A stretch of 64,000 bases of DNA from Aquabacter spiritensis (lineage in GTDB: Bacteria > Pseudomonadota > Alphaproteobacteria > Rhizobiales > Xanthobacteraceae): positions 124,001-188,000 of the forward strand of contig NZ_SMAI01000007.1 in assembly GCF_004346185.1 (NCBI RefSeq), read 5' to 3'. Below are positions 25,925 through 35,860 of the stretch, in pieces. The number at the start of each line of letters is the position of its first letter. Within the stretch, counting starts at the first letter, position 1. Position numbers and translations under genes: made by a program. Under the pieces are notes generated by a model. The model saw only the letters and a list, made by a program, of their open reading frames with translations. It ran no database searches and was not told the origin of the DNA.

Positions 25925-26740
25925 TTGAAGATCGCCATTTTTCTCGCACTCGTCACCGGCGCGGCCGTCGCGATCCTGTTCACCGTCTTCCCGCAATGGG
26001 ACCTCGCCATCACCGCCTGGTTCTGGGATGCGGCGACCCGCACCTTCCCTTATTCCGGGCTGTCCTGGGGCCGCACCTTCCGCTCGGCCGCCAATATCGT
26101 GCCCTGGCTGTTCGCCGGGCCGGCCTTCGCCGCCATCCTCATCAAGCTGATCTGGCCGGCGCGCCCCATGCTGCTGCCGGCCCGCGCGGCGGTGCTGCTC
26201 GCATTGACCATGGCGCTCGGACCCGGTCTCGTCGTCAACGGCATCCTGAAGGAACATTGGGGACGCCCGCGCCCGGTGCATCTCGAAACGTTCGGCGGCA
26301 AGGACGTGTTCAATCCCTGGTACTCGACCGAAGGGACCTGCCCCGGCAATTGCTCCTTCGTCTCCGGGGAGGGCGCGCTCGGCTTCTGGCTGGTCGCCCC
26401 GGCGAGCCTCCTGCCGCCGCCCTATCGCGGGCCCGCCATCGCCGCGGCCGCGCTGTTCGGCACCGCGGCGGGCGGGCTGCGCATCGCCTATGGCGGACAT
26501 TTCTTCACCGACGTGGTGTTTTCCGCCGTCCTCACCCTCCTCCTCATCGCTGTGACACGGCTGCTGCTCTACGACCGGCGCCGCGCGCCCGACGATGCCG
26601 CGGTCGAACGGGCGATCGCCGGAATCGGCCGCGCCCTCCATGCATTGGTGCGCGGGCTGGCGCGCGGCGCGGCCAAGGCGGCGAAAGCCGGCTATGCGGC
26701 GGCGCGCACCCACTTGTCACGGCGCCGCCCGGGCCTATAG
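25925..26740 (+). CDS. PAP2-family lipid phosphatase
   Basis: Inner-membrane phosphatase of 271 residues with six predicted hydrophobic segments. The three PAP2 motifs are present: [11 protein letters not shown] (KxxxxxxRP), [10 protein letters not shown] in the place of PSGH, and [14 protein letters not shown] (SRxxxxxHxxxD type, with Arg and the nucleophilic His). The usual His of motif 2 is Glu here, a variant seen in rhizobial relatives that act on envelope lipids; the substrate (undecaprenyl pyrophosphate, lipid A or phosphatidylglycerol phosphate) cannot be told. The start is uncertain: a TTG at 25925 fits the first helix ([18 protein letters not shown]). A C-terminal basic Ala-rich tail of about 40 residues follows the last helix. 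Confidence 0.8.
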   Translation: MKIAIFLALVTGAAVAILFTVFPQWDLAITAWFWDAATRTFPYSGLSWGRTFRSAANIVPWLFAGPAFAAILIKLIWPARPMLLPARAAVLLALTMALGPGLVVNGILKEHWGRPRPVHLETFGGKDVFNPWYSTEGTCPGNCSFVSGEGALGFWLVAPASLLPPPYRGPAIAAAALFGTAAGGLRIAYGGHFFTDVVFSAVLTLLLIAVTRLLLYDRRRAPDDAAVERAIAGIGRALHALVRGLARGAAKAAKAGYAAARTHLSRRRPGL

Positions 26741-26778
26741 TCCGCGCCACTTTTCCAAGTCTGTTTCCGAGAGGCGCG

Positions 26779-28008
<1,230 letters not shown>

Positions 28009-28015
28009 GCAGATC

Positions 28016-28037
28016 CCGGCCGGCGTGCGCCGGCCGG
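28016..28037. terminator. Perfect 10-2-10 hairpin between argG and the efflux gene
   Basis: CCGGCCGGCG-TG-CGCCGGCCGG lies between the convergent genes, 8 bases after the argG stop. It has no T-run on either side, so it is a bidirectional, probably Rho-assisted stop. Confidence 0.5.
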
Positions 28038-28044
28038 CCGCCGC

Positions 28045-29343
28045 TCAGGCGGACTTGCGGTAGATCCGCGCCTCGATCTCGTCGCCCGCCGCGCCGATCA
28101 GTCCGGCCGGATCGGCCGCGACCTCGACGTCCGCCTCCTCGATCGGGGCGGACACGGGGAGCGGCCGGGCGGGCCGAAGCAGGACGTAGGACAGCACCGC
28201 GATCACCCCCATGGACGGGATGACGACGGCCAGAGCGTCGGTCGGCTGCGCGAACAGGCTCGCCACCGCCGAGCCGAGAAAACCGCCGCCGATCTGCAGG
28301 CAGCCCATCAAGGCGGCGGCGGATCCCGCCATCGTGGGAAAGCCGGACAAGGCGGTGGTGGTGCAGCCCGGCAGGATCAGCGCCATGCCGAACGCCCACA
28401 GGCCGACCGGAGCCATCACCGTCAGGAAGCTGATATCCGCGAGGAAGGGCAGAAGGGCGAGGCCCAAGGCGGAAATCGATGCGAGACCGAGGCCGATCGG
28501 AATCAGCCGGTTGGCATCGAGCGTGCGCATCATGCGGGCGGCGAACAGCGTGCCGACGATGAAGGATCCGGTCTGGCACACCATGCCGATCCCGAACTGG
28601 GTGGGGGTGAGGCGCACGGTCTCGATCAGGACGAAGGGCAGGATCGAGGACAGGGAATAAATGGCGCCCACCCCGCAGCCCACGACGAGGCTCACCCGCA
28701 TGAAGCCGGGATTGAGCAAAAGCGAGCCGTAATTGCGCAGGATCTGCCGCGGCATGGCCTGACGCACGTCCGGATTCGGATTGGTTTCCGGAACGGAAAA
28801 GCCGAGCAGCGCCAGCACCATCGCGCCCCACAGCACCATCACGTAGAAAAGCGGCTGCCAGCCGGCGACGCCGAGGATCAGCCCGCCCACGCTCGGCGCC
28901 AGCGCCGGGCCGACCGCCTGCATCGAGCCGATCAGATTGAGGATGCGCGAGGAGGCTTGGCCGGTAAATTGGTCCCGCACGATCGCCCGCGCGATCGCCG
29001 GCCCCGCCGCAACGCCGATGCCCTGGAGGATACGTCCCAGCATCAGCCAGTTGATGTCGGCGGCAAACGCCGCCACCAGGCTGCCGGCGACATAGAGGGC
29101 GAAGAAAGCGAGCGCGGTGGGCCGCCGGCCGAAGGCGTCCGACAGCGGGCCGCACACCAGTTGCGAAATCGCGAAGCCGCCGAAATAGACGCTGAGGGTC
29201 AGCTTCATCACCGACGGCGTGGTGTGGAATGCATCCACCAGCATCGGCAGAGCCGGCGTGTAGAGCGCCATGCTCAGCGGGCCGAGAACGATGACCGCCG
29301 CGCCGATGATGGCGGTGCGGTTCTCGGACATCACGGGCCGCAT
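28045..29343 (-). CDS. MFS drug efflux transporter (Bcr/CflA type)
   Basis: Inner-membrane proton-drug antiporter of 432 residues with twelve predicted helices. The first half shows the MFS loop-2/3 motif GPLSDAFGRRPTALAFFALY, and helix 5 has the drug-antiporter motif GSMQAVGPALAPSVGGLILG. The N-terminus (ALYTPALPMLVDAF) and overall pattern match the Bcr/CflA subfamily. A charged tail of about 45 residues follows helix 12. The ATG shares one base with the stop of the upstream marR gene, so the two are translationally coupled; the regulator probably controls its own pump. Confidence 0.92.
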   Translation of the reverse strand: MRPVMSENRTAIIGAAVIVLGPLSMALYTPALPMLVDAFHTTPSVMKLTLSVYFGGFAISQLVCGPLSDAFGRRPTALAFFALYVAGSLVAAFAADINWLMLGRILQGIGVAAGPAIARAIVRDQFTGQASSRILNLIGSMQAVGPALAPSVGGLILGVAGWQPLFYVMVLWGAMVLALLGFSVPETNPNPDVRQAMPRQILRNYGSLLLNPGFMRVSLVVGCGVGAIYSLSSILPFVLIETVRLTPTQFGIGMVCQTGSFIVGTLFAARMMRTLDANRLIPIGLGLASISALGLALLPFLADISFLTVMAPVGLWAFGMALILPGCTTTALSGFPTMAGSAAALMGCLQIGGGFLGSAVASLFAQPTDALAVVIPSMGVIAVLSYVLLRPARPLPVSAPIEEADVEVAADPAGLIGAAGDEIEARIYRKSA

Positions 29344-29786
29344 CAGGCCTCCGCCCGCTGACACTCGCAAAGATTCGCCCGTATCTGCTCCAGCATCGTC
29401 CGGAAGACGTCGCGCTCCGCCTCGCTCAAGCCGGTCAGCGCCTCTTCCCGCGCATTGGCCGCCGCGGCGGCGACCCGCACGAGCAGCGGCGCCGCCGCCT
29501 CGGTCAGCCGGACGATCTTGGCGCGCCGGTCGGTAGGATCAGGTTCGCGGACGACGAGGCCCTGCGCCTCGAGCCGGTCCAGGAAGCCGACGAGGGTCAT
29601 CGGTTCCACGCTCATGCGCACCGCGAGGGCGGTCTGCCGGAGCCCGGGATTGATATTGACGTGCGCCAGCGTGCGCGCTTCACCGGCGGTCAAGCCGAGG
29701 CCAGCCTGCTCGAAGGCGCGGTCGATCCGCGCGCGGTAAAGCCGCGCGGTGTCGACCAGCAGGAATCCCAGAGGTGGCTCTTTCAT
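29343..29786 (-). CDS. MarR-family transcriptional regulator
   Basis: A 147-residue winged-helix repressor. The core is LTAGEARTLAHVNINPGLRQ followed by TALAVRMSVEPMTLVGFLDR, and the wing carries the MarR hallmark REPDPTDRRAKIVRLT. It lies upstream of and overlapping a Bcr/CflA efflux gene, the classic layout in which the repressor is released by a pump substrate. An AT-rich perfect palindrome 28 bp before the start is a good operator candidate. Confidence 0.93.
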   Translation of the reverse strand: MKEPPLGFLLVDTARLYRARIDRAFEQAGLGLTAGEARTLAHVNINPGLRQTALAVRMSVEPMTLVGFLDRLEAQGLVVREPDPTDRRAKIVRLTEAAAPLLVRVAAAAANAREEALTGLSEAERDVFRTMLEQIRANLCECQRAEA

Positions 29787-29813
29787 ATCCAGTCATTCAT
29801 AAAGTATGCTCAC

Positions 29814-29826
29814 CTTATAATATAAG
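29814..29826. promoter_or_regulatory. AT-rich palindrome, candidate MarR operator
   Basis: CTTATA-A-TATAAG is a perfect 6-1-6 palindrome 28 bp upstream of the marR start. Its AT-richness stands out sharply against the surrounding DNA and it probably overlaps the promoter of the marR-efflux operon. Confidence 0.6.
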
Positions 29827-29957
29827 CTGAAAACCAATTGCCGTCATCGCGACCTGTTGGCGCATGCGTCCGGACTCTTGTATCCACGCCTTGTGCTCTG
29901 CACTATGCGGCGGGGGGCATCGAGGCCGCCGGTGCGCCGGCACGGAGACACAATAGC

Positions 29958-31655
29958 GTGCTGAAAGCCCTTCGCGACCGCCTTCGTCGGCTGCAGGATC
30001 GGATGTCGGTGGCGCAGCAATTGAGCATCGTCACGGCGGTGGTCTCGCTCACCGGCATCGCAGCGCTGTCTCTGTCCTCTGCCGGGCTCAGCCGGCAGGA
30101 GATGATACGGCGCATCACGTCGGACATGCGCGACACCGCCGGCACCCTGGCGCGCCAGCTCGACACAGACATGTTCGAGCGCTTCACCGATGTCCGGCAG
30201 CTTGCGGGAATGGCCGCCATCGCCCCGCTCTGGGAAGGCGATCCGGCAGGGGTGCGCGCGCTCCTGGATCAGTTGCAGACCAATCTGCCGAATTATTCCT
30301 GGATCGGCTTCGCCCGTCCCGACGGCACCGTGGCGGCGGCGACGCGCGGGATGCTGGAGGGCGCCTCGGTCGCCGCGCGTCCCTGGTTCGCCGCCGGACT
30401 GAAGGGCGCCTTCGTCGGCGACGTCCATGAGGCGATGCTGCTCGCCAAGCTTCTGGAGACCGCGCCCTCCGGCGAGCCGATGCGCTTCGTCGACGTGGCC
30501 TTTCCGGTCTATTCGGCGGACCGGCGCCTGCTCGGCGTGCTCGGCGCGCATCTCTCCTTCGAATGGGCCGAGCGGCTGCGTCAGGGCGCGCTCGGCAGCC
30601 ATGGCGACACCGACATCTGGCTGCTGTCACAGGACGGCGCCATCCTGCTCGGGCCGGATCTCGCCGCCCCGCCTTTTCCGCCCGCCCGCGTCGCGGAGAT
30701 GCGGCGCGCGAGCTCGGGGGCCTTCGAGGACACGCGCGACGGCACCGCGATCCTCACCGGCTTCGCCGTCGCCGACGGCGAAGGCGACTATCCCGGCCTC
30801 GGCTGGATCGTGGTGGCCCGCCAGGATTCCTCGGTGGCGTTCGCGATCCCGACCCGCGTCGGCGCGACCATCATCGCCATCGGCACCGGCGTGCTGCTGG
30901 TGAGCCTGATCCTCTCGGTCCTGGTCGCGCGCCTCATCACCCGACCGCTCGACGCGCTGACGGAAGCGGCCGGCGAGATCGGCCGCGATCCGCGCGTCAC
31001 CATGCTGCCGCGGCTGCGCGGAAATCTCGAAGTGATCCAGCTGTCCGGCGCGCTGCGCGCCTTGATGCGCCGGCTCGGCAGCGCCGAGACCCGCGTCGTG
31101 CAGACCGCCCAGCAATATCAGGAAGACCTCGCCGCCCTGCGCAAGCTCGCCGACAGCGATCCTCTCACCGGGCTGATGAACCGCCGCTCCTTCCGGTCGG
31201 TGGCCGACACTGCCCTGCGCGGCACCCGGAGCAGCGACAAGCTCGGCATCCTCATGGCCGACATCGATCACTTCAAGGTGGTGAACGACACCTATGGCCA
31301 TGCCGCGGGCGACGCGGTGATCCGCCATGTCGGGGCCTGCATCGGCGACGCGCTTCGGGTCCAGGACCGCGTCGCGCGTTTCGGCGGCGAGGAGTTCGTG
31401 GTGCTCCTGCTCGACATCTCCGAACGCGACATGCTCGCTTTGGCGGAACGCATCCGCACCGCGATCCGCAGCACGTCGGTGGCGTTCGAGGACCGGCAGA
31501 TCCGCGTCACGGTCAGTTTCGGCGCCGCCTTGGCGCGGCCGGACGATCGCGACGTCGACGCGGTGATCGAGCGCGCCGACCACGCCCTCTACGAGGCCAA
31601 GGCGGCGGGCCGCGACCGGGTGGTCCTATCGACCGGCTTCGACCGCGCCGCCTGA
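29958..31655 (+). CDS. Membrane-bound diguanylate cyclase (dCache-HAMP-GGDEF)
   Basis: Predicted to make cyclic-di-GMP from two GTP. The 565-residue form has a first membrane helix (about 22-44), a periplasmic double-Cache-like sensor region of about 250 residues, a second helix (about 303-327, TIIAIGTGVLLVSLILSVLV), a HAMP linker and a GGDEF domain. The active site is GGEEF (about 476-480) and the preceding RVQD is an intact inhibitory I-site exactly five residues upstream, so product feedback is expected. The GTG at 29958 has GGAG upstream and gives a short basic cytoplasmic start; an in-frame ATG at 29838 is less likely. Confidence 0.9.
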   Translation: MLKALRDRLRRLQDRMSVAQQLSIVTAVVSLTGIAALSLSSAGLSRQEMIRRITSDMRDTAGTLARQLDTDMFERFTDVRQLAGMAAIAPLWEGDPAGVRALLDQLQTNLPNYSWIGFARPDGTVAAATRGMLEGASVAARPWFAAGLKGAFVGDVHEAMLLAKLLETAPSGEPMRFVDVAFPVYSADRRLLGVLGAHLSFEWAERLRQGALGSHGDTDIWLLSQDGAILLGPDLAAPPFPPARVAEMRRASSGAFEDTRDGTAILTGFAVADGEGDYPGLGWIVVARQDSSVAFAIPTRVGATIIAIGTGVLLVSLILSVLVARLITRPLDALTEAAGEIGRDPRVTMLPRLRGNLEVIQLSGALRALMRRLGSAETRVVQTAQQYQEDLAALRKLADSDPLTGLMNRRSFRSVADTALRGTRSSDKLGILMADIDHFKVVNDTYGHAAGDAVIRHVGACIGDALRVQDRVARFGGEEFVVLLLDISERDMLALAERIRTAIRSTSVAFEDRQIRVTVSFGAALARPDDRDVDAVIERADHALYEAKAAGRDRVVLSTGFDRAA

Positions 31656-31697
31656 GACAGCCTTCAACTGCCCGGGACTTTGCTTTAGGGAGAGGCC

Positions 31698-32702
31698 ATG
31701 ACGCAGGCCTCCGACCTTCCCGATCCCCGCCCCTCAACCATCGACGTGGCGCGCCGCACCCTCGATCTGGAGGCGGCGGGCATGGCGGCCCTGCGTGCCG
31801 CCCTGGAGACCGGGCTCGGCCCTGCGCTCGAAGCGGCGGTCGAGACGATCCGCGCCGCGCTGCGCGGCAATGGCCGCGTCATCGTCACCGGCGTCGGCAA
31901 GTCCGGCCACGTCGCCCGCAAGATCGCGGCGACGCTCTCCTCCACCGGCACGCCGGCCTATTTCATGCACGCCGGCGAGGCGAGCCACGGTGATCTCGGC
32001 ATGATCGCCCCCGTCGACGTGGTGCTGGCGCTGTCCTGGTCGGGCGAGGCGGCCGAACTCGCGAACATCATCGCCTATACCCGCCGCTTCCGGGTCGCGC
32101 TGATCGCCCTGACGGCGCAGGCCGATGCCGCCCTCGCAGGCGCGGCCGACATCGCGCTGGTGCTGCCGGCGATGCCCGAAGCGTGCCCCAACGGCCTCGC
32201 CCCCACCACGTCGACCACGATGAGCATGGCGCTCGGCGATGCGCTCGCGGTCGCGCTCCTGTCCCTGAGCAATTTTTCCGCCCATGCCTTCCGCGACTTC
32301 CATCCGGGCGGCAAGCTCGGCGCGCAATTGCGCAAGGCGGCCGATCTGATGCATGCCGGCGCGGCGGTGCCGCTGGTCGCGCTCGACGTCCCGCTGTCCG
32401 AGGCGATCGTCGAAATGACCTCGAAGGGGTTCGGCATTACCGGCGTGGTCGACGGCGCGGGCCTTCTGGTCGGCGCCGTGACCGACGGCGATCTGCGGCG
32501 CGCCTTCCAGGCCGGCTTCGTCGACCGTCCCGTCGCGGAGGCGATGACGCGCGCCCCGCGCAGCGTGCCGCCCGATCTCCTCGCGCTCGAAGCCCTGGCG
32601 GCGATCAACGAAGCCGCGATCACGTCCCTGTTCGTGGTCGAGGACGGCCGCCCGGTGGGAATCATCCACATCCACGATCTGCTGCGGGCCGGCGTTGTCT
32701 GA
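31698..32702 (+). CDS. kdsD: D-arabinose 5-phosphate isomerase (KpsF/GutQ family)
   Basis: Converts ribulose 5-phosphate to arabinose 5-phosphate, the first step to Kdo of lipopolysaccharide. The 334-residue product has an SIS sugar-isomerase domain (about 35-180: RVIVTGVGKSGHVARKIAAT, STGTPAYFMHAGEASHGDLG, CPNGLAPTTSTTMSMALGDA) followed by two CBS domains (about 205-334, ending VGIIHIHDLLRAG). This is the standard KdsD layout. A GGGAGAGG site precedes the ATG. It lies 42 bp after the diguanylate cyclase on the same strand and may share its transcript. Confidence 0.95.
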   Translation: MTQASDLPDPRPSTIDVARRTLDLEAAGMAALRAALETGLGPALEAAVETIRAALRGNGRVIVTGVGKSGHVARKIAATLSSTGTPAYFMHAGEASHGDLGMIAPVDVVLALSWSGEAAELANIIAYTRRFRVALIALTAQADAALAGAADIALVLPAMPEACPNGLAPTTSTTMSMALGDALAVALLSLSNFSAHAFRDFHPGGKLGAQLRKAADLMHAGAAVPLVALDVPLSEAIVEMTSKGFGITGVVDGAGLLVGAVTDGDLRRAFQAGFVDRPVAEAMTRAPRSVPPDLLALEALAAINEAAITSLFVVEDGRPVGIIHIHDLLRAGVV

Positions 32703-32884
32703 TCGGCGCACCGCGTCCCTCCACCCGCAATGCGTGTGCGACACTTGATGGAGGTAGCCGCACCCTGATATGACGAATTGCGGATTTTGCCGTGCGCGGG
32801 GGCGCGGGGCGCCCGCGCCAGTCGAGACGCCTCCACTTGCCTGGACGGCCGTCTTTCATTGCGTGACGCCATTCGGATTCGAGC

Positions 32885-33607
32885 ATGACACCCGCGACGT
32901 CTCAAAAGCTGATCGACGAGATTGCAACTTCGATTCGGACCAAGATCGTTTCCGGCGCCTATGCGCCCGGCCAGAGGCTGAAGCAGGAAATGCTGGCGGA
33001 AGAGTTCGGCGTCAGCCGCACCCCGATTCGCGAGGCCCTCTCGCGCCTTCAGGCCCAGGGTCTGGTGGCGCAGGAGCAGCGGCGCAGCGCCGTGGTCAGC
33101 ACCCCCTCGCCGCGCGACATCGCCGAAACGTTTCAGATCCGCGCCGAGCTGGAGGGCCTGGCCGCCGGGCTCGCCGCCCGCTGGATCAGCGACGAGGCGC
33201 TCGATCGGCTGCGGGCCTCCCACGACCGCTTCATCCGTGTGATCGACACCCTTCGCGCCGCCCAGAAAGGCGCGAAGCCCCGCCGCCCGGCGGCGCGGCG
33301 CAAGGACGGGCCGCTCGAATGGGCGGCGATGAATGCCGAATTCCACGATTTGATCGCCGCCGCGTCCAGCAATCGAAATCTCGAGCGCATGATCGCCGAG
33401 ATGCGCGCGGGCTATACCGGAGCGGCGGTTGCGACCGCGGTCATCGCCATGGACCTGACCCGTCTGGAGGGCCTCGCGCGCCATCACGGCGCGATTCTCG
33501 CCGCGTTGGAAAAGCGCGATGCGGCACGCGCGCGGCGCCTGATGATCGAGCATGTCCTGGAAGCCGCGTCTTACGTCGTCACCTGGTTCGAAAACAAGGC
33601 GCACTGA
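32885..33607 (+). CDS. GntR-family transcriptional regulator (FCD domain)
   Basis: A 240-residue regulator with a winged helix at about 5-75 (APGQRLKQEMLAEEFGVSRT is the GntR signature) and an FCD ligand-binding domain at about 85-225. A Lys/Arg-rich insertion (QKGAKPRRPAARRKDG) interrupts the FCD helices near residue 130, where most members have a short loop. No divergent partner exists; flanking genes are kdsD and a second diguanylate cyclase on the same strand, so the target is unclear. Confidence 0.92.
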   Translation: MTPATSQKLIDEIATSIRTKIVSGAYAPGQRLKQEMLAEEFGVSRTPIREALSRLQAQGLVAQEQRRSAVVSTPSPRDIAETFQIRAELEGLAAGLAARWISDEALDRLRASHDRFIRVIDTLRAAQKGAKPRRPAARRKDGPLEWAAMNAEFHDLIAAASSNRNLERMIAEMRAGYTGAAVATAVIAMDLTRLEGLARHHGAILAALEKRDAARARRLMIEHVLEAASYVVTWFENKAH

Positions 33608-33805
33608 GCCGGCACAATCGCACCACCGCGCCACGACTCGGGGCGGGATATGATCGTATGGATCGTTCCCGCGGACGCCCCCATCCCAGCCGCGCCGCCG
33701 CACGCCCCGGAATTCGGCGTGCGGAGCGACCGCGCGCCCAGATTCCGCTTGCTTGCACAATGAAAATGTCACTGAGTCGCAAAACAGGCGAGGAAACAAG
33801 TAAAA

Positions 33806-35536
33806 GTGCCAGGCAGCGATCAATACGCCTTCTTTGCCGGTATTTTGGATTCTCTGGATATCGCGGTTTGTCTGTTCGATTCCCAAGACCGTGCCGTACT
33901 TTGGAACCGATGTTTCATCCGTTTTTTTCCGGAGCACGATGGCCATGTCCATAGCGGCGAGCCGTACCGCGAAAATCTGAAGCGCTTTTATGAGCACCGG
34001 CTGACGGCCGAAGAAAAAGTCAATATCGAGCAGTATATCGCCGAGGCGATCGACCGCCACCGCAACCAGACCCGGCCCTTCGTCTTTTTGCACCGCGGGC
34101 GGCGTCTGCGGGTTGCGTCGCTGCCGACCGCCGATGGGCGGATCCGGCTCTGGCAGGATCTCGCCCCCGAGGCGGCGGGCGCGGAGGCCGCACCGATCTG
34201 GCGTCATTTTCCCATCGATCTGCTGGACCTTATCGCGGAAGGGGCGACGGTTCTCGATCAGAACGACCGCATCATCGCCGCCAATAAGGAGTTCCGCATG
34301 CTCTACGGCGTGCCGCTCAACCAGTCGGTGATCGGCTCCGCCCTGACCGACGTGGTGCGCGGCGCCTGGGCGACGCAGGGCGACGTCTGGCCCGAGGCGG
34401 CGGAGACGGGGATGAAGGACCATATCCGCTTTTCCGGAGCGCCGTTCGAGATCGAGCTGCCGGGCGGCGAATGGCGGCGCGTGATCGCCCGCCGCACCGC
34501 GAACGGCATCGGCTATTTCAGCCACGCCGACATCACGATGCTGAAACGCCAGCAAAGCGACCTGGTGGCGGCCGAGCGGCGCGCGCGGGAAGAAGAATAT
34601 CGCTACCGGATGCTGGCGGAGAATTCGAGCGACGTGATCGTCGCCGCCGGCGCGGACCTCGCGATCCATTTCGTCTCGCCCGCGGTGAAGCGGGTGCTCG
34701 GCTGGTCGGCGGATGCGCTCGTCGGCACGTCCCTCGCCGCGCTGATCCATGTCGACGACGTCGCGGCATTTTCCGTGCCGCGCCCACGCGCCGACGGCGA
34801 AAGCCAGAGCCACGCGACCTTCACCTGCCGGGTGCGCGGCGCGTCGGGCGGGTGGATCTGGATGGAGGCCTCGATGGGCCTGCTGCCGGAGGGGCCGGCC
34901 GGCGGGTCGCCGATCGCCTTCGTGTGCAGCTTCCGGGACGCCACCGAGCGTGTCCTGGCGGAGCGCGCGCTGAAGCTCGCCCATGACGAACTCTCTTCCA
35001 TGGCCTCGACCGACGCCTTGACCGGGCTCGCCAACCGGCGGCGGTTCGACACCGTGTTCGAGCAGGAATGGCGCCGCGCCGCGCGCGAGCGGCACGCCAT
35101 GAGCCTGCTCCTGATCGACGTCGACCATTTCAAGGCGGTCAACGACCGGCACGGCCATGTCGTCGGCGACGAATGCCTTGCCCGCGTCGCGCAGCTCATC
35201 CAGCTCTGCGTCCAGCGGCCGGGGGATCTGGTCGCGCGCTATGGCGGCGAGGAATTCGCGGTGCTCCTGCCCGGCACCCCCGCCGACGGCGCGATCGCGA
35301 TCGCCCAGAAGATCCGCGAGAGCATGGCGCGCGAACCCTGGCAGCAGGTCCATATACCGCTCGAGAGCCTGACGGTCAGCATCGGCATCTGCTATCTCGA
35401 CCGCCCCGGCGCCCTCGGCATGGCGGAGTTGCTGCGGCGCACCGACGAAGCGCTCTACCGCGCCAAGAACGGCGGCCGCGACCGGATCGAAATGTGGGAT
35501 GTCTCCGGCACAGCCCGCTCCGATGGGACCGGCTGA
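33806..35536 (+). CDS. PAS-domain diguanylate cyclase
   Basis: Soluble 576-residue signalling protein without membrane segments. Two or three PAS modules occupy about residues 8-390; the clearest is at about 268-390 ([20 protein letters not shown] then [19 protein letters not shown]). The C-terminal GGDEF domain (about 405-565) has [30 protein letters not shown] and active-site GGEEF (about 480-484). An I-site RPGD lies five residues before it, so an active, product-inhibited cyclase is expected. The start is a GTG; upstream GAGG is rather far. It is the second cyclase within 4 kb and has the opposite topology (cytosolic PAS input rather than periplasmic Cache). Confidence 0.9.
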   Translation: MPGSDQYAFFAGILDSLDIAVCLFDSQDRAVLWNRCFIRFFPEHDGHVHSGEPYRENLKRFYEHRLTAEEKVNIEQYIAEAIDRHRNQTRPFVFLHRGRRLRVASLPTADGRIRLWQDLAPEAAGAEAAPIWRHFPIDLLDLIAEGATVLDQNDRIIAANKEFRMLYGVPLNQSVIGSALTDVVRGAWATQGDVWPEAAETGMKDHIRFSGAPFEIELPGGEWRRVIARRTANGIGYFSHADITMLKRQQSDLVAAERRAREEEYRYRMLAENSSDVIVAAGADLAIHFVSPAVKRVLGWSADALVGTSLAALIHVDDVAAFSVPRPRADGESQSHATFTCRVRGASGGWIWMEASMGLLPEGPAGGSPIAFVCSFRDATERVLAERALKLAHDELSSMASTDALTGLANRRRFDTVFEQEWRRAARERHAMSLLLIDVDHFKAVNDRHGHVVGDECLARVAQLIQLCVQRPGDLVARYGGEEFAVLLPGTPADGAIAIAQKIRESMAREPWQQVHIPLESLTVSIGICYLDRPGALGMAELLRRTDEALYRAKNGGRDRIEMWDVSGTARSDGTG

Positions 35537-35860
35537 ACCGCGGCGGATCCCGCATCGGCGGATTTCCTCCGGGCCGGGGACGATGGCGCTTGCGCCGGTC
35601 TGCCGGGACGCGGCCTGCGCCGTCCGGATCCTGCGTCCGGTCGTCCATCCCGACATATGCGCGCGGAATGCACCGGCCCGGGTTCTGCCTGCCCGGACGG
35701 GGCACGGCAGACGCGCGACGCAGAAATCTCGCGCCGCTCCGGGCCCTCGGACCGGGCGACGCGCCGGCTACATCAAACTATGATGTTGCGGGTGCAGTCT
35801 GCCTTCAGCGTGCGCCGCGTCGGCGTACCGGATATTCCGATTGCCCCGGAGGCCCTTCGC
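35537..35860. other. Spacer before ugpB with a small inverted repeat
   Basis: 324 bases without a convincing gene. The only structure noted is ACATCA-AACTA-TGATGT (35770-35786), a 6-5-6 inverted repeat 75 bp before ugpB that could be an operator. In-frame ATGs at 35780 and 35783 would extend UgpB but lie before its signal peptide, so they are not used. Confidence 0.4.

Noticed and set aside
32075-35656. Open frame of 1,193 codons on the minus strand across kdsD, gntR and the PAS cyclase
   Set aside because: It crosses three well-supported plus-strand genes and their spacers and has no protein-like pattern; an effect of high GC.
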